Positions 16,624 to 26,230 are shown, numbered from the stretch's first letter. The stretch: 64,000 nt of DNA from Ignavibacteria bacterium (GCA_026416955.1 JAOAEE010000042.1:1-64000), one strand, 5' to 3'. The notes: generated by a model from the sequence alone, not told the origin. A program made the numbers and translations.

Positions 16624-17661
16624 CTACAAGGATGAGCGATAATTAATTTGATAGCAGCGTGGGTCTTCGCCGTAAATACCTAAACCCGCAGCATAGGCAC
16701 GCGAGCGACATCCGAAGCAAAACTCATTTTGGTAGCATTCCTTGCAACTTTCTGGCAAACCGTCCCAACTTTTCATCTCTTTGAATATCAGATAATCTCG
16801 CTCTTTGGCAACAATCTCTTTTAAACTTGCAAATTTTATGTTCATTCCCTCTCTTTCTTCTCGGATTGTAGCACAAGGAGTAACAAACCCGTTGTTCAAA
16901 ACCGCTAATGTTGCGGAACAATACTGTTTGTTGACACAGTTCATAGGAATGATATCAGTGTTATTGATTTTCTTTAAGTATTTATAAACTTTTTCAACTT
17001 CTTTCGACGGTGGAATGAACTTATTCAATTCCGAAAGTGATTGCCCGGGGCGGAGGTAAGTATGGTAAACATTGACGCAAGTCGCAATTCCATAATTTTT
17101 TTGGAAAAACTCGATTGTTGCAATCATATCCTCTGCTGTTTGATAGCCAGTGAAAGTGACAGAATTCAACAACTTTTCGCTTGGATAGCCAATTTCAAGA
17201 AGATATTCAACTCCTTTTAGAATTGTGTCAATATCCTCGGCGGTACGTTGGGGGTGCAGTATTTCATAAATTTCTTTGTTCAACGTTGAAAGGTGGAATG
17301 CAATTAACCCGTTTGAACAAAGTACCGCACATTGTTCTGCTACTTTTTCTTCGGCGAGTGGTAACCCACCAGTCCACATATTGTTTCTAAAGCCGAGTTT
17401 TTGACTATATTTTAAAAACTCGAAAACTTGGTCTCGGAGCAATGGTTCGCCACCAAGCCATTCTATGGCTGTTATTCCAATTTCTTTTGAATCGTCGAGT
17501 ATTTTGAAAATTTCATAGTCCGAGAGTTGATTTTTAGTTTCGAAAAGGGCGTTCATATAGCAATAAGAGCAATTTTGGTAGCAAACATCACCAATTTCCA
17601 GTTGGAGTGCATAGAAGCCATCTTTATTGTATGCTTCAAGAAGCTTTTCTGTGTCTATCAT
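16624..17661 (-). CDS. Radical SAM/SPASM-domain protein
   Basis: A 345-residue radical SAM enzyme. The 4Fe-4S motif is CYQNCSYCY (CxxxCxxC, about residues 27-35), followed by a WLGGEPLL SAM contact near 69. The C-terminal third has a SPASM-type arrangement of cysteines: CSATLAVLNNGFVTPC, then CKECYQNEFCFGC and a final DPRC. SPASM proteins often modify ribosomally made peptides or act as sulfatase-maturing enzymes. No precursor peptide or sulfatase is adjacent, so the substrate is unknown. The gene stands alone between the methyltransferase remnant and the divergently transcribed coaE. Confidence 0.85.
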   Translation of the reverse strand: MIDTEKLLEAYNKDGFYALQLEIGDVCYQNCSYCYMNALFETKNQLSDYEIFKILDDSKEIGITAIEWLGGEPLLRDQVFEFLKYSQKLGFRNNMWTGGLPLAEEKVAEQCAVLCSNGLIAFHLSTLNKEIYEILHPQRTAEDIDTILKGVEYLLEIGYPSEKLLNSVTFTGYQTAEDMIATIEFFQKNYGIATCVNVYHTYLRPGQSLSELNKFIPPSKEVEKVYKYLKKINNTDIIPMNCVNKQYCSATLAVLNNGFVTPCATIREEREGMNIKFASLKEIVAKERDYLIFKEMKSWDGLPESCKECYQNEFCFGCRSRAYAAGLGIYGEDPRCYQINYRSSL

Positions 17662-17759
17662 AGTTTTCTCATTTTATTTAAACAAAATAAACGAATTGAA
17701 AAATGTCATTATTTTGCTTTCTTTTTTGCATTTATTTTTGTTTTTAATATTTTTTGGAA

Positions 17760-18410
17760 ATGAAAAAAATAGTTTTGGTTGGTGTTACTGGTAACTTTGG
17801 TTCGGGAAAGAGTACAGTTTGCAAAATTTTAGAGGAATTAGGTTTTTCCGTTATTTACTCCGATATTGTAGCGAAAGTTGTTATGCAAAAAAACCCAGAG
17901 TTGAGAAGAAAATTAATTAATGCCTTTGGCGAAGAAACGTATTTACCCGATGGTTCTTTAAATTCGAAATGGTTAGCGGAAAAAGTATTTGCGACCACCG
18001 AAGAGGCGGAAGAAAATTTATTGCTCTTAAATTCAATAGTTCATCCCTATGTTCTCGACGAAACGGAATTAATCATAAATAAATTAATAAATGAAGGAAA
18101 AGACATAATTTTTTTCGAGAGTGCTTTAATTTACGAAGCAAATATCCAGAATTTATTCGATTACATTGTGCTTGTTTACGCCGATAAAGACAAAGTTGTC
18201 GAAAGACTTCTTGCAAAAGGGAAATATTCAAGAGAAGAAATTGAAAGAAGGTTGAATCGGCAAATAAGTCTAGAAGAAAAAAGAAAAGTGGCAGACTTTG
18301 TTGTAATAAATAATGGTACAGTCGAAGAATTGGAAAGAAATGTTAAGTTTATTGTCGAAATGATACAAGAATTGCAATCAATGGCGAAAAAATCTAAGGA
18401 TAATACTTAA
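17760..18410 (+). CDS. coaE: Dephospho-CoA kinase
   Basis: This enzyme phosphorylates dephospho-CoA, the last step of CoA synthesis. The P-loop is GVTGNFGSGKSTV (about residues 7-19), followed by a YSDIVAKVVM lid-side segment. A central NSIVHPYVL stretch is typical, and the C-terminal half has the lid helix RQISLEEKRKVADFVVINNGT. The ATG at 17760 is preferred over the TTG two codons earlier because the protein then starts MKKIVLVG as the family does. Length (about 216 residues) is normal. It probably shares a transcript with purF, ten bases downstream of which an internal promoter may act. Confidence 0.93.
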   Translation: MKKIVLVGVTGNFGSGKSTVCKILEELGFSVIYSDIVAKVVMQKNPELRRKLINAFGEETYLPDGSLNSKWLAEKVFATTEEAEENLLLLNSIVHPYVLDETELIINKLINEGKDIIFFESALIYEANIQNLFDYIVLVYADKDKVVERLLAKGKYSREEIERRLNRQISLEEKRKVADFVVINNGTVEELERNVKFIVEMIQELQSMAKKSKDNT

Positions 18411-18415
18411 TTTTG
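18408..18415 (+). promoter_or_regulatory. Putative -7 element for purF
   Basis: TAATTTTG, overlapping the coaE stop codon, matches the Bacteroidota -7 consensus and lies 19 bases before the purF ATG. No -33 TTTG is visible at the correct spacing, so this is weak on its own. Confidence 0.3.
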
Positions 18416-18434
18416 TTTTTTGTATAGTCGCTCG

Positions 18435-19928
18435 ATGCAAAAGCAAGAAATTGATAAACCAAGAAGTAATTGTGGCGTTGTTGGGGTGTTCAACCACCCA
18501 GAAGCCTCGATAATAACCTATTATGCACTTCATTCTCTTCAACATCGTGGTCAAGAGGCAGCGGGGATTGTTAGTTTTTACTTCGACGAAAAGTCCAACA
18601 AAAAGAAATATTCGATATATAAAGGCGAAGGTTTAGTGCTCGATGTTTTTTCGGACCCAAAAATTTTGACAGAGATTTTGAAAGGGGATTCTGCCGTAGG
18701 TCATAATAGATATTCAACTACTGGAAGTGCAAAGCGTGTCAACATTCAACCTTTTGTAATGACTTATCATAGTGGTATACTCGCAATATCCCACAATGGA
18801 AATCTTACGAATACTTTGCAACTTCGACAGAAGCTAAGCGATGGTGGGGCAATTTTCCAAACGACCACCGACACGGAAATTTTTCTTCATCTTATTGCCC
18901 ATAGTCGAAAAAAAGAAATTGTTGACCAAATACTCGAGGCACTAAGGATTGTCCGAGGTGCTTATTCTTTGGCAATTCTTACGCAAGATTCATTGATAGC
19001 TGCCCGCGACCCTTATGGATTTCGACCTTTAAGCATTGGAAAAATAAAAACCAACAACGGCGATGCATATATTGTTGCCTCGGAAACTTGTGCTTTCGAC
19101 ATAGTCAATGCTGAATATATTCGTTCCCTCAATCACAATGAATTAATCGTGATTGATTCGGAAACTGTCAAAACTGGCAAAATTAAATCGTATCAAATAC
19201 AAGATATCACCCCCGAGGCGCGCCATTGCATCTTCGAATATATTTATTTTTCCCGCCCCGACAGTAAAATTTTCAATCATAACGTTGACAAAGTTCGAAG
19301 AAAGTTAGGAAAAAACCTTGCCGAGGAATCTCCATTGTTGAAACACGATGGAGAAAAAGTGATTGTTATTTCTGTTCCCGACAGTGGGAATACCGCTGCT
19401 CTTGGTTATTCAAGGGTAAATTCGGAGAAGGGCCAGCCCACTGCTTTTGAAATTGGATTAATTCGAAGCCATTATGTTGGAAGAACTTTTATTGCCCCAA
19501 GCCAAGACAAAAGGGAGTTTCGGGTCAAAGTAAAATTTAATACTGTAAAAGGTGTATTGAAAGACCGAGTTGTAGTTGTCGTCGACGATTCAATTGTAAG
19601 GGGGACAACTTCCAAAGCACTTATCAAACTGATTCGTGAAGCAGAACCCAAAGAAGTTCATATGAGAATTACCTCGCCACCTATTCGATATCCTTGCCAC
19701 TACGGGATGGATTTTCCAAGCCGTGAAGAACTTATTGCAAATTATTATGATAGCGAAGAAGAAATTGGCAAAGCAATAGGCGCCGATACACTTCATTATC
19801 TTACATTGGAAAAACTGCTCGAGTCGGTTCCGAAAGAACCAAATATAGGATATTGCACAGCGTGTTTTTCTGGGGAATATCCAGTTGCAATAGAAAAAAA
19901 CCACAATAAATTTTCTATCGAATTGTAA
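18435..19928 (+). CDS. purF: Amidophosphoribosyltransferase, iron-sulfur type
   Basis: Catalyses the first committed step of purine synthesis, from PRPP and glutamine to phosphoribosylamine. The glutaminase nucleophile is the Cys of NCGVVGVFNHPEA (residue 13), so a short propeptide of 12 residues would be removed. LQHRGQEAAGIVS and GHNRYSTTGS follow. The PRTase part has VVVVDDSIVRGTTSKAL. Cysteines in RHCIFEYIYF, RYPCHYGMDF and CTACFSGEYP fit the four 4Fe-4S ligands of the Bacillus-type enzyme. The ATG at 18435 is chosen over an upstream TTG. Length is normal, and the gene follows coaE closely. Confidence 0.96.
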   Translation: MQKQEIDKPRSNCGVVGVFNHPEASIITYYALHSLQHRGQEAAGIVSFYFDEKSNKKKYSIYKGEGLVLDVFSDPKILTEILKGDSAVGHNRYSTTGSAKRVNIQPFVMTYHSGILAISHNGNLTNTLQLRQKLSDGGAIFQTTTDTEIFLHLIAHSRKKEIVDQILEALRIVRGAYSLAILTQDSLIAARDPYGFRPLSIGKIKTNNGDAYIVASETCAFDIVNAEYIRSLNHNELIVIDSETVKTGKIKSYQIQDITPEARHCIFEYIYFSRPDSKIFNHNVDKVRRKLGKNLAEESPLLKHDGEKVIVISVPDSGNTAALGYSRVNSEKGQPTAFEIGLIRSHYVGRTFIAPSQDKREFRVKVKFNTVKGVLKDRVVVVVDDSIVRGTTSKALIKLIREAEPKEVHMRITSPPIRYPCHYGMDFPSREELIANYYDSEEEIGKAIGADTLHYLTLEKLLESVPKEPNIGYCTACFSGEYPVAIEKNHNKFSIEL

Positions 19929-19987
19929 TTATTTAAGAAATTTTTTTTAATTTGGTAGTCTAATTATTAATAAAATCTATAAAATTT

Positions 19988-20299
19988 ATGTTAGCGGTAG
20001 TTGAAATAGAAGGCTTTCAATACGAAGTAGAACCGAATGCGGTTGTTAAAACCCAACTTCTCCAGAAGGCACCCGGGGAAACTGTCGAGTTCGAAAAAGT
20101 TCTTTTTGTTGAAAAAGATGGGGAAGTAGTTGTTGGTAATCCATACGTACAAGCAAAAGTTGTTGCTTCGGTTGTTGCACACGGAAAAGAACCTAAGGTA
20201 ATTGTTTTCAAGAAGAAACGAAGGAAAAACTATCGTCGTCTAAGAGGGCACCGACAACCATATACTTTGTTGGAGATAAAGGAAATAAGTTTGTCGTAA
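19988..20299 (+). CDS. rplU: 50S ribosomal protein L21
   Basis: A 103-residue L21, beginning MLAVVEIEGFQYEVEPN and ending with the basic KKKRRKNYRRLRGHRQPYT segment that contacts 23S rRNA, then LLEIKEIS. Length is standard. It is paired with rpmA 17 bases downstream, the near-universal order. Confidence 0.97.
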   Translation: MLAVVEIEGFQYEVEPNAVVKTQLLQKAPGETVEFEKVLFVEKDGEVVVGNPYVQAKVVASVVAHGKEPKVIVFKKKRRKNYRRLRGHRQPYTLLEIKEISLS

Positions 20300-20316
20300 C
20301 ATAGAAAGGGATAAAA

Positions 20317-20580
20317 ATGGCACATAAAAAAGGTGGTGGTTCATCGAAAAATGGACGAGATTCTGCGGGTCAAAGGCGCGGGGTCAAAAAATTTGGTGGC
20401 GAATTTGTAAAGGCTGGAAATATCATAGTTCGCCAATTAGGGACAAAATTCCATCCCGGCAAAAATGTCGGTCTTGGTAAAGACTATACAATCTTTTCAC
20501 TCATCGATGGAATAGTGAAATTCGAAAGAAAGGATAAATCTCGTTTAAAAGTTTCTGTTTATCCAGTTGAAAAGAATTAA
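20317..20580 (+). CDS. rpmA: 50S ribosomal protein L27
   Basis: An 87-residue L27 with the typical [20 protein letters not shown] start and [17 protein letters not shown] core. The N-terminal tail reaches the peptidyl-transferase centre, and it starts directly with MAHKKG, with no cleavable leader as in some Firmicutes. The AGAAAGGG ribosome site lies upstream. The following 243 bases up to the protease gene hold only a weak AT-rich hairpin near 20624-20640. Confidence 0.97.
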   Translation: MAHKKGGGSSKNGRDSAGQRRGVKKFGGEFVKAGNIIVRQLGTKFHPGKNVGLGKDYTIFSLIDGIVKFERKDKSRLKVSVYPVEKN

Positions 20581-20823
20581 TTATTTCCTATAAAAATTAA
20601 TATCCACATCTTTTCTTTCCTTTAATTCTTTTATAAGAATTTCTTTCTTTTTTAACCTACTAAAAAATTTTTTTATGTAAATTTATTCTTTGTAAATTAA
20701 TTTTTCTTAAAGTTTTTTCTTTTTGATTATTATCTAAAAGTTAATAATTAAATCAAGAATTTTGTTGGAAATTGTAGTCATAAGTAAAATAGGCTAAATG
20801 TTCAATTATAAAGGGAGGATATA

Positions 20824-23800
20824 ATGAAAAAAATAATATCTTCTATTATAATAATAATACAAAGCATATTCTTCAGTTTAGATATCGAAGCTCAAGCGTT
20901 GGATTACATAAAAATGCTTCGGGAAGGTAAGCAGTTTAAAATACAACCAGTTGAAGATGTTGCTTTAAAAGTTCGTGAGGTATCTAAATTTATTCGGGAA
21001 AGATTTGCAAAAAATAATATACCATTAAATAATAAAATGAATGATAACCTAATTAATACTAACCAACTTAAAATCAATGAATTATACAGACTTGAAGAGG
21101 ATTTTGATGTAGTTTTCCAAATAGGTTCGAGAACCCCAAGGTTCGTTTTCCCAAAAAATGGAGAATATTTAGTAACTTCGAAATACCATAATTTTGCATT
21201 ATCAAATACATTGTTTTTATTTCTGAAAAGCAATCCAAGATGCTTTCAAGTATTAGAACCAGAAAAATATTTTAGGGAAGTTGAAGTCCACAAAGATCGA
21301 GAGAATGATATTATTATTCGATATCAACAAACACTCAATGATATTCCCATCTGGGGAAAAGAAATTATTGGAATATTTAACAATCGTGGAGATTTGAAGA
21401 CTATTGTAGGAAACTATTACCCTCTTAATGATACAATTAATATTAAATTAAAAGTTTTGGTAGATTCCCTTACCGCAATAAGAATTGTACAGAACCACTC
21501 AAAAGAAAAAATTTTTGATTATTTTGATAATTCAACGTTTGAATATTTAAATGAATACTTGAAAATTGATTTAGAACCCAAAGCTACAAAATGTTTTTAT
21601 ACTGACGATGGAAAATTTGAACTGGTTTGGATGGTAGAATATAGACCAAACATATATGAAAAATACAGATATTTCATTAGCGCAAAAGATGGTAGCATAC
21701 TGTCTTTTTATAGAACAAATCCAAGCGATGGTCCAACAACAGGTAGTGGGATTGATTTATTTAATCAAACACGGACATTAAATGTTTTCCAATCTAAAGG
21801 CAAGTTTTATTTGTTGGATGCTTCTAAACCTATGTATAATAAGAACCCAGAGAAACCAAATGGAATAATAGCAACTTTCACAAATAATTATCAAGATTTT
21901 AATCCCTATTCAACCCCTTCATTAGTTGCATCTAACACTAATTATTTCAATGACCCTGTTGCTGTGAGTGCCCATTACTTTTTGTCTCTCACTTATGATT
22001 ATTATTATAATACGCATGGAAGGAATTCTGTTGATGGAAATAAAAAGAACGTTGTATGTCTTTTACATGTTACCAAAAATGGAATGCCAATGCAAAATGC
22101 TTTTTGGACTGGAGAAATGATTGTGTTAGGTGATGGTGGGGATATTTTCTATCCATTTGCTAGGGCATTAGATATTATTGCTCATGAATTTACCCATGGG
22201 GTGGTGCAATTTACTGTTGATTTAGAATATAAATTTCAGTCTGGAGCATTAAATGAAGCATTTGCAGATTGGGGTGGGGCAATGGTAGACAGAGATGATT
22301 GGTATATAAACGAGGATAATGTTTATTCTCAGTTTTTCCCTATGGGAACTAGAAATATGGCAGACCCCCATAATAGTTTTTCTTATGGAAGTCCATATTG
22401 GTTACCAGCCCATATGAATGAGTATCAAAATCTTCCTTTGGATAAAGACAATGGTGGTGTACACATAAATGTTGGAATAATTAATAAAGCAACCTATTTA
22501 ATTGGTAGCAATCTCGGCAAGGATAAATTGGAAAAAATATATTACAGAGTGTTGGAAAAAAGATACTTGACACGTCAAGCTAATTTTGTTGACTTTCGTA
22601 TTGCCTGCGAAAGAGCAACAAGAGAGTTATTTGGTTCAAATTCACCAGAACTAGCTTCTGTACAAAATGCTTTCAATTCAGTTGGAATTGGGACAAGCGG
22701 TGGAACCAGCCCTTCTAAAGAGCTTCCTCCAGTTAGTGGTATAGGCTACATATTGGCTATCGACCAGCAAAATAATTATTTGTATAGGATTAGAGAAAAA
22801 ATTACTTCATCAAACGATTTAACCAAAATTAGCGATTTTCCGGTATTAACTACTTCTGGTTCAACATACACAGTTTCTGAAAATGGCGACTTTTTACTTT
22901 ATATTGACCAGATGAGCCAATTGAGAGGTATTGATTTAACTACTGGTTTAGACACCCTTTTAATACCTTTCCCAATATTTAGAAGCATCGCACTTTCTGG
23001 GGGAAAAAATCCTAAACTTGCATTTACAACAATTGAGTATAACCCAAAAATATATATAGTAGATATTTTAACTGATTCAACTAAAGAAATAAATTTGACA
23101 ATTCCAACAACAAGCCATACACCTTTGGAAGTTAGACCATTAATCCCAATTAATTTAAGTTGGAGCCCAAGTGGAAGTATTCTGATTTATGATGTAATAA
23201 ATCTAAGGTTAACATCATTTGGCGATACTACTTACTTTGCCGACATTAATGCTCTCGACCCGAACACTGGGGTTATCTACCGTTTGATTCCAACACTTCC
23301 AGAAGGCTATCATATTGCGTCTCCAAAATATTCTAATACTAGTGATGATTTACTTTCATTTGTTGTATATAACGAAATTTTAAATATTGGTGAAATTTAC
23401 GTAGCAAACTTATATAATGGTCAAACAAGTTTAATTTATTCAACTTCTTTATTGCTCGAACAACCAGCTACACCTTGTTTTTCTCCGAATGATAATTGGT
23501 TGGTTTTCCAAAGTTTCCTTCCAATGTTGAATTTATATCAAATTAACAAGCAAGAACTTAATTCCGATAAATTTACACCAAAAGGCTCTCCGATTTCTTT
23601 TGTTCAACTTTTTGGTATTCCTAAATGGATTGCACAAGGTCAAAGAAATTTTGTTGACGAACAAATTACAGAACACAATGAACTTTCAATTTTTCCGAAT
23701 CCATTTATTGACGAAATTTATATTAATACTTCAAGTTTGCCTCGTAAAATAATGAATGGAATGAAAATTTATAACGAACTTTTCCAAGAAGTTAAGGATT

Positions 23801-23928
23801 TCTCTATTAGACAAGACCAAGAGGGAATATTTATACGACTTCCAAAAATGCTACCACAAGGTTCATATTTCTTTGAACTTAATACAGAAAAAGGCAAGGT
23901 AATTACAAAGGGTATTAAAGTAAAATGA
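20824..23928 (+). CDS. Secreted thermolysin-like (M4) metalloprotease with beta-propeller and T9SS sorting domain
   Basis: A 1034-residue secreted protein. A signal peptide (KKIISSIIIIIQSIFFSL) is followed by an FTP/PepSY-like propeptide (about 90-300) and an M4 catalytic domain: HEFTH at 454-458 with the downstream zinc Glu in ALNEAFADW near 478, and a later DNGGVHINVGI segment with the catalytic His. After a GGTSPSKELPP linker (about 640) comes a region of PD40-like beta-propeller repeats (SPSGSILIYD, SPNDNWLVFQS). The last 85 residues begin LSIFPNPFIDEIYI and end GIKVK, a type A T9SS sorting domain. It should be exported by Sec, moved through T9SS and fixed to or released from the cell surface to digest protein. 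It has a strong GGGAGG ribosome site and no operon partners. Confidence 0.93.
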   Translation: MKKIISSIIIIIQSIFFSLDIEAQALDYIKMLREGKQFKIQPVEDVALKVREVSKFIRERFAKNNIPLNNKMNDNLINTNQLKINELYRLEEDFDVVFQIGSRTPRFVFPKNGEYLVTSKYHNFALSNTLFLFLKSNPRCFQVLEPEKYFREVEVHKDRENDIIIRYQQTLNDIPIWGKEIIGIFNNRGDLKTIVGNYYPLNDTINIKLKVLVDSLTAIRIVQNHSKEKIFDYFDNSTFEYLNEYLKIDLEPKATKCFYTDDGKFELVWMVEYRPNIYEKYRYFISAKDGSILSFYRTNPSDGPTTGSGIDLFNQTRTLNVFQSKGKFYLLDASKPMYNKNPEKPNGIIATFTNNYQDFNPYSTPSLVASNTNYFNDPVAVSAHYFLSLTYDYYYNTHGRNSVDGNKKNVVCLLHVTKNGMPMQNAFWTGEMIVLGDGGDIFYPFARALDIIAHEFTHGVVQFTVDLEYKFQSGALNEAFADWGGAMVDRDDWYINEDNVYSQFFPMGTRNMADPHNSFSYGSPYWLPAHMNEYQNLPLDKDNGGVHINVGIINKATYLIGSNLGKDKLEKIYYRVLEKRYLTRQANFVDFRIACERATRELFGSNSPELASVQNAFNSVGIGTSGGTSPSKELPPVSGIGYILAIDQQNNYLYRIREKITSSNDLTKISDFPVLTTSGSTYTVSENGDFLLYIDQMSQLRGIDLTTGLDTLLIPFPIFRSIALSGGKNPKLAFTTIEYNPKIYIVDILTDSTKEINLTIPTTSHTPLEVRPLIPINLSWSPSGSILIYDVINLRLTSFGDTTYFADINALDPNTGVIYRLIPTLPEGYHIASPKYSNTSDDLLSFVVYNEILNIGEIYVANLYNGQTSLIYSTSLLLEQPATPCFSPNDNWLVFQSFLPMLNLYQINKQELNSDKFTPKGSPISFVQLFGIPKWIAQGQRNFVDEQITEHNELSIFPNPFIDEIYINTSSLPRKIMNGMKIYNELFQEVKDFSIRQDQEGIFIRLPKMLPQGSYFFELNTEKGKVITKGIKVK

Positions 23929-23958
23929 ATTATTATCAAATATTAATAGACTTTTTTG

Positions 23959-25797
23959 ATGCTGGATTTTTATTCACTACTTAAACAAAAGGTTATACTT
24001 TTTGATGGCGGTATGGGAACAGAACTCTACCGCCACGGTATTTTTATCAATAAATGTTTCGAAGAAACGAATTTGGTTGCCCCAGAACTTGTCAAAAAAG
24101 TCCATTCCGATTATATCGATGCTGGTGCAGAAGTTATCGAGACCAATACTTTTGGGGCTAATCGTTTTAAGTTGAAGCGTTTCAACCTCCAAGATAGACT
24201 TTACGAGATTGTTTACAAAGGTGCAAAATTAGCCCGCGAGGTTGCTCGGGATAAAGTTTTTGTTGCGGGTTCTGTTGGACCGCTCGGTGTGCAGATTGAG
24301 CCTCTTGGACCAATTGCTCGCGAAGAGGCTCAGGAGTTTTTTGCAGAAATAATTAGACCACTTCTGGATGGAGGTGTCGACTTGTTGATTTTCGAAACAT
24401 TTATCAATATCGACGAATTGAAACAGGCTGTTGCAGCGGCAAGAAAAATTACTAACATTCCCGTAATTGCACAAATTACAATTGACGAGGATGGAAACAC
24501 TCTAACTGGGACAAATCCAGAAACAACGATTTCCGAATTGGAAGCTACTGGTGCGGATGTTGTTGGAATTAATTGCACAGTTGGTCCACAGGTAATGCTG
24601 AATTGGTTGGAAACTGTTCGTCCTTTGACTTCACTTCCGATTTCCGTTATGCCAAACGCGGGCAAGCCAAAAAATATTGATGGACGCAATATTTATCTCG
24701 CCTCGCCAGAATATTTCGCAGAATATGCTAAGTTGTTCGTAAAGTCAGGGGCAAATATTATTGGTGGTTGTTGCGGAACTACGCCAGAACACATAAAGAA
24801 AATGTCGATTGCCTTGCTCGCTGTCCAACCGAAAATTAGCTTCCAGAAAATTGAAAAGATAGTCGTTAAAGAAGAACATAAAGTAAAACCGATAGAAAAG
24901 AAAGATAAATCTCGGCTTGCTCGAAGGTTATCGAGTGGGAATTTTGTAAAATTTGTTGAACTACTTTCTCCACGCGGTGTAGACGCAAGCAAAGAGATTA
25001 GCAAAGCAAGAGAACTTTACTTCAATGGAATAGATGTAATAAATATTCCCGATGGTCCGCGTGCAAGCGCAAGGATGAGTGCTTTGGCACTGGCTGTTAA
25101 AATTCAACGGGAAGTTGGCATCGAAACTGTGCTACATTTTGTTTGCCGCGATAGGAATGTGATAGGTATTCAATCGGACCTATTGGGTGCATATGCTCTT
25201 GGAATTCGAAATATACTTGCTATTACTGGGGACCCACCGAAACTTGGAACATATCCAGACGCAACTGGTGTTTTTGATGTCGATTCTATTGGTTTGGTCA
25301 ATATTCTTCACAGATTAAATAATGGATTGGATATTGCTGGTTACCCGATTGGGGAACCAACAGGCTTTTTTATTGGAGTTGGAGTGAACCCTTTGGCAGT
25401 GAATTTGGACGAGGAACTAAGGCGATTATATTGGAAAGTAGACGCTGGTGCAGAATTCATTGTAACACAACCAATTTTTGATATTGTTGGGTTTAAGAGT
25501 TTTCTAAAACATATTGAACATTATAATCTACCCATAATTGTGGGTATTTGGCCACTTACTTCGTTGCGAAATGCAGAATTTATGAAAAACGAAGTACCCG
25601 GAGTTGTTGTTCCAGACGAAATAATAGAAAGGATGCGCAGAGTTTCCGATTCCAAAGAAGAAAGTCTGAAAGAGGGAATAAAGATTGCTCGGGAAATAAT
25701 AGAAGAAATCGGAAACCTTGTTCAAGGTGTGCAAATTTCCGCACCTTTTGGGAAAATCGAACTTGTTATGGAAACACTGCAAGGTTTCGATTTTTAG
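23959..25797 (+). CDS. Homocysteine S-methyltransferase / 5,10-methylenetetrahydrofolate reductase fusion
   Basis: A bifunctional methionine-cycle protein of about 612 residues. The N-terminal half (about 1-290) is a homocysteine methyltransferase barrel: LFDGGMGTELYR, ETNTFGANRFKL, and a zinc site made by NCTVGPQ plus GGCCGTTPEHI. After a Lys-rich linker (about 300-320) comes a MetF-type barrel that binds FAD (HFVCRDRNVIGIQSDLLGA, NILAITGDPPKLG, FIVTQPIFD). Such fusions generate 5-methyl-THF and may pass the methyl group on to homocysteine, as in YitJ-type proteins. The start ATG at 23959 is favoured over the TTG just before. The methyltransferase half lacks B12 domains, so a full MetH, if present, lies elsewhere. 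Confidence 0.92.
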   Translation: MLDFYSLLKQKVILFDGGMGTELYRHGIFINKCFEETNLVAPELVKKVHSDYIDAGAEVIETNTFGANRFKLKRFNLQDRLYEIVYKGAKLAREVARDKVFVAGSVGPLGVQIEPLGPIAREEAQEFFAEIIRPLLDGGVDLLIFETFINIDELKQAVAAARKITNIPVIAQITIDEDGNTLTGTNPETTISELEATGADVVGINCTVGPQVMLNWLETVRPLTSLPISVMPNAGKPKNIDGRNIYLASPEYFAEYAKLFVKSGANIIGGCCGTTPEHIKKMSIALLAVQPKISFQKIEKIVVKEEHKVKPIEKKDKSRLARRLSSGNFVKFVELLSPRGVDASKEISKARELYFNGIDVINIPDGPRASARMSALALAVKIQREVGIETVLHFVCRDRNVIGIQSDLLGAYALGIRNILAITGDPPKLGTYPDATGVFDVDSIGLVNILHRLNNGLDIAGYPIGEPTGFFIGVGVNPLAVNLDEELRRLYWKVDAGAEFIVTQPIFDIVGFKSFLKHIEHYNLPIIVGIWPLTSLRNAEFMKNEVPGVVVPDEIIERMRRVSDSKEESLKEGIKIAREIIEEIGNLVQGVQISAPFGKIELVMETLQGFDF

Positions 25798-25813
25798 TTG
25801 TTTGCCGAAAGTA

Positions 25814-25844
25814 TTTGTAAAGAAAAAATTTTTTCTTAATTTTG
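25814..25844 (+). promoter_or_regulatory. Bacteroidota-type promoter of tRNA-Thr
   Basis: TTTG (25814-25817), a 19-base spacer, then TAATTTTG (25837-25844) match the TTTG-N19-21-TAnnTTTG consensus exactly. The tRNA begins 12 bases after the -7 element, giving a short 5' leader. Confidence 0.75.
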
Positions 25845-25855
25845 TATTTCTAATT

Positions 25856-25928
25856 GCCACCTTAGCTCAGCTGGTAGAGCAGCTGATTTGTAATCAGCCG
25901 GTCGCTGGTTCGAATCCGGCAGGTGGCT
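25856..25928 (+). tRNA. tRNA-Thr (anticodon TGT)
   Basis: A 73-nt cloverleaf. The acceptor stem pairs GCCACCT with AGGTGGC. The D-arm is GCTCAGCTGGTAGAGC. The anticodon stem GCTGA/TCAGC closes the loop TTTGTAA, giving anticodon TGT. The T-arm is CTGGTTCGAATCCGG-like. CCA is not encoded, the discriminator base being T. It reads ACA codons. Confidence 0.95.
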
Positions 25929-25935
25929 CGAAGGT

Positions 25936-25962
25936 AAACCTCACCATCGGTGGGGTTTTTTA
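25936..25962 (+). terminator. Terminator after tRNA-Thr
   Basis: AACCTCACC and GGTGGGGTT form a nine-base stem with one G-T pair and a three-base loop, followed by a T-rich run. It starts eight bases after the tRNA. Confidence 0.75.
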
Positions 25963-26230
25963 TTTTTATTACTTATCAAATAATGGTAAGGTATTCTAAT
26001 CAATGCAACCATAAACACTTTAAATCCTAACTTGTAACAAAATATTATTTTTTTGTTTTTCTATTAATATGAAAGAGTTAATAAATTATCTGAAACAAAA
26101 AATCCTCTACATTTTTTGTATAACCGAAAAATAATTTTTTTTTATCTTAAAATGTCCGTTTTTTTTTGTTCCCTATATAAATATTAGTAAAGGATTAGAA
26201 TAAAAGTATAGTAAATTGGGGGTATAGGAA

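Noticed and set aside
20581-20823. AT-rich hairpin after rpmA as a terminator
   Set aside because: The seven-base stem AATTCTT/AAGAATT has one G-C-type pair only and the following T run is interrupted, so it is too weak to call.
25856-26230. Integrated element at the tRNA-Thr 3' end
   Set aside because: No direct repeat of the tRNA end, integrase or mobility gene was found downstream.
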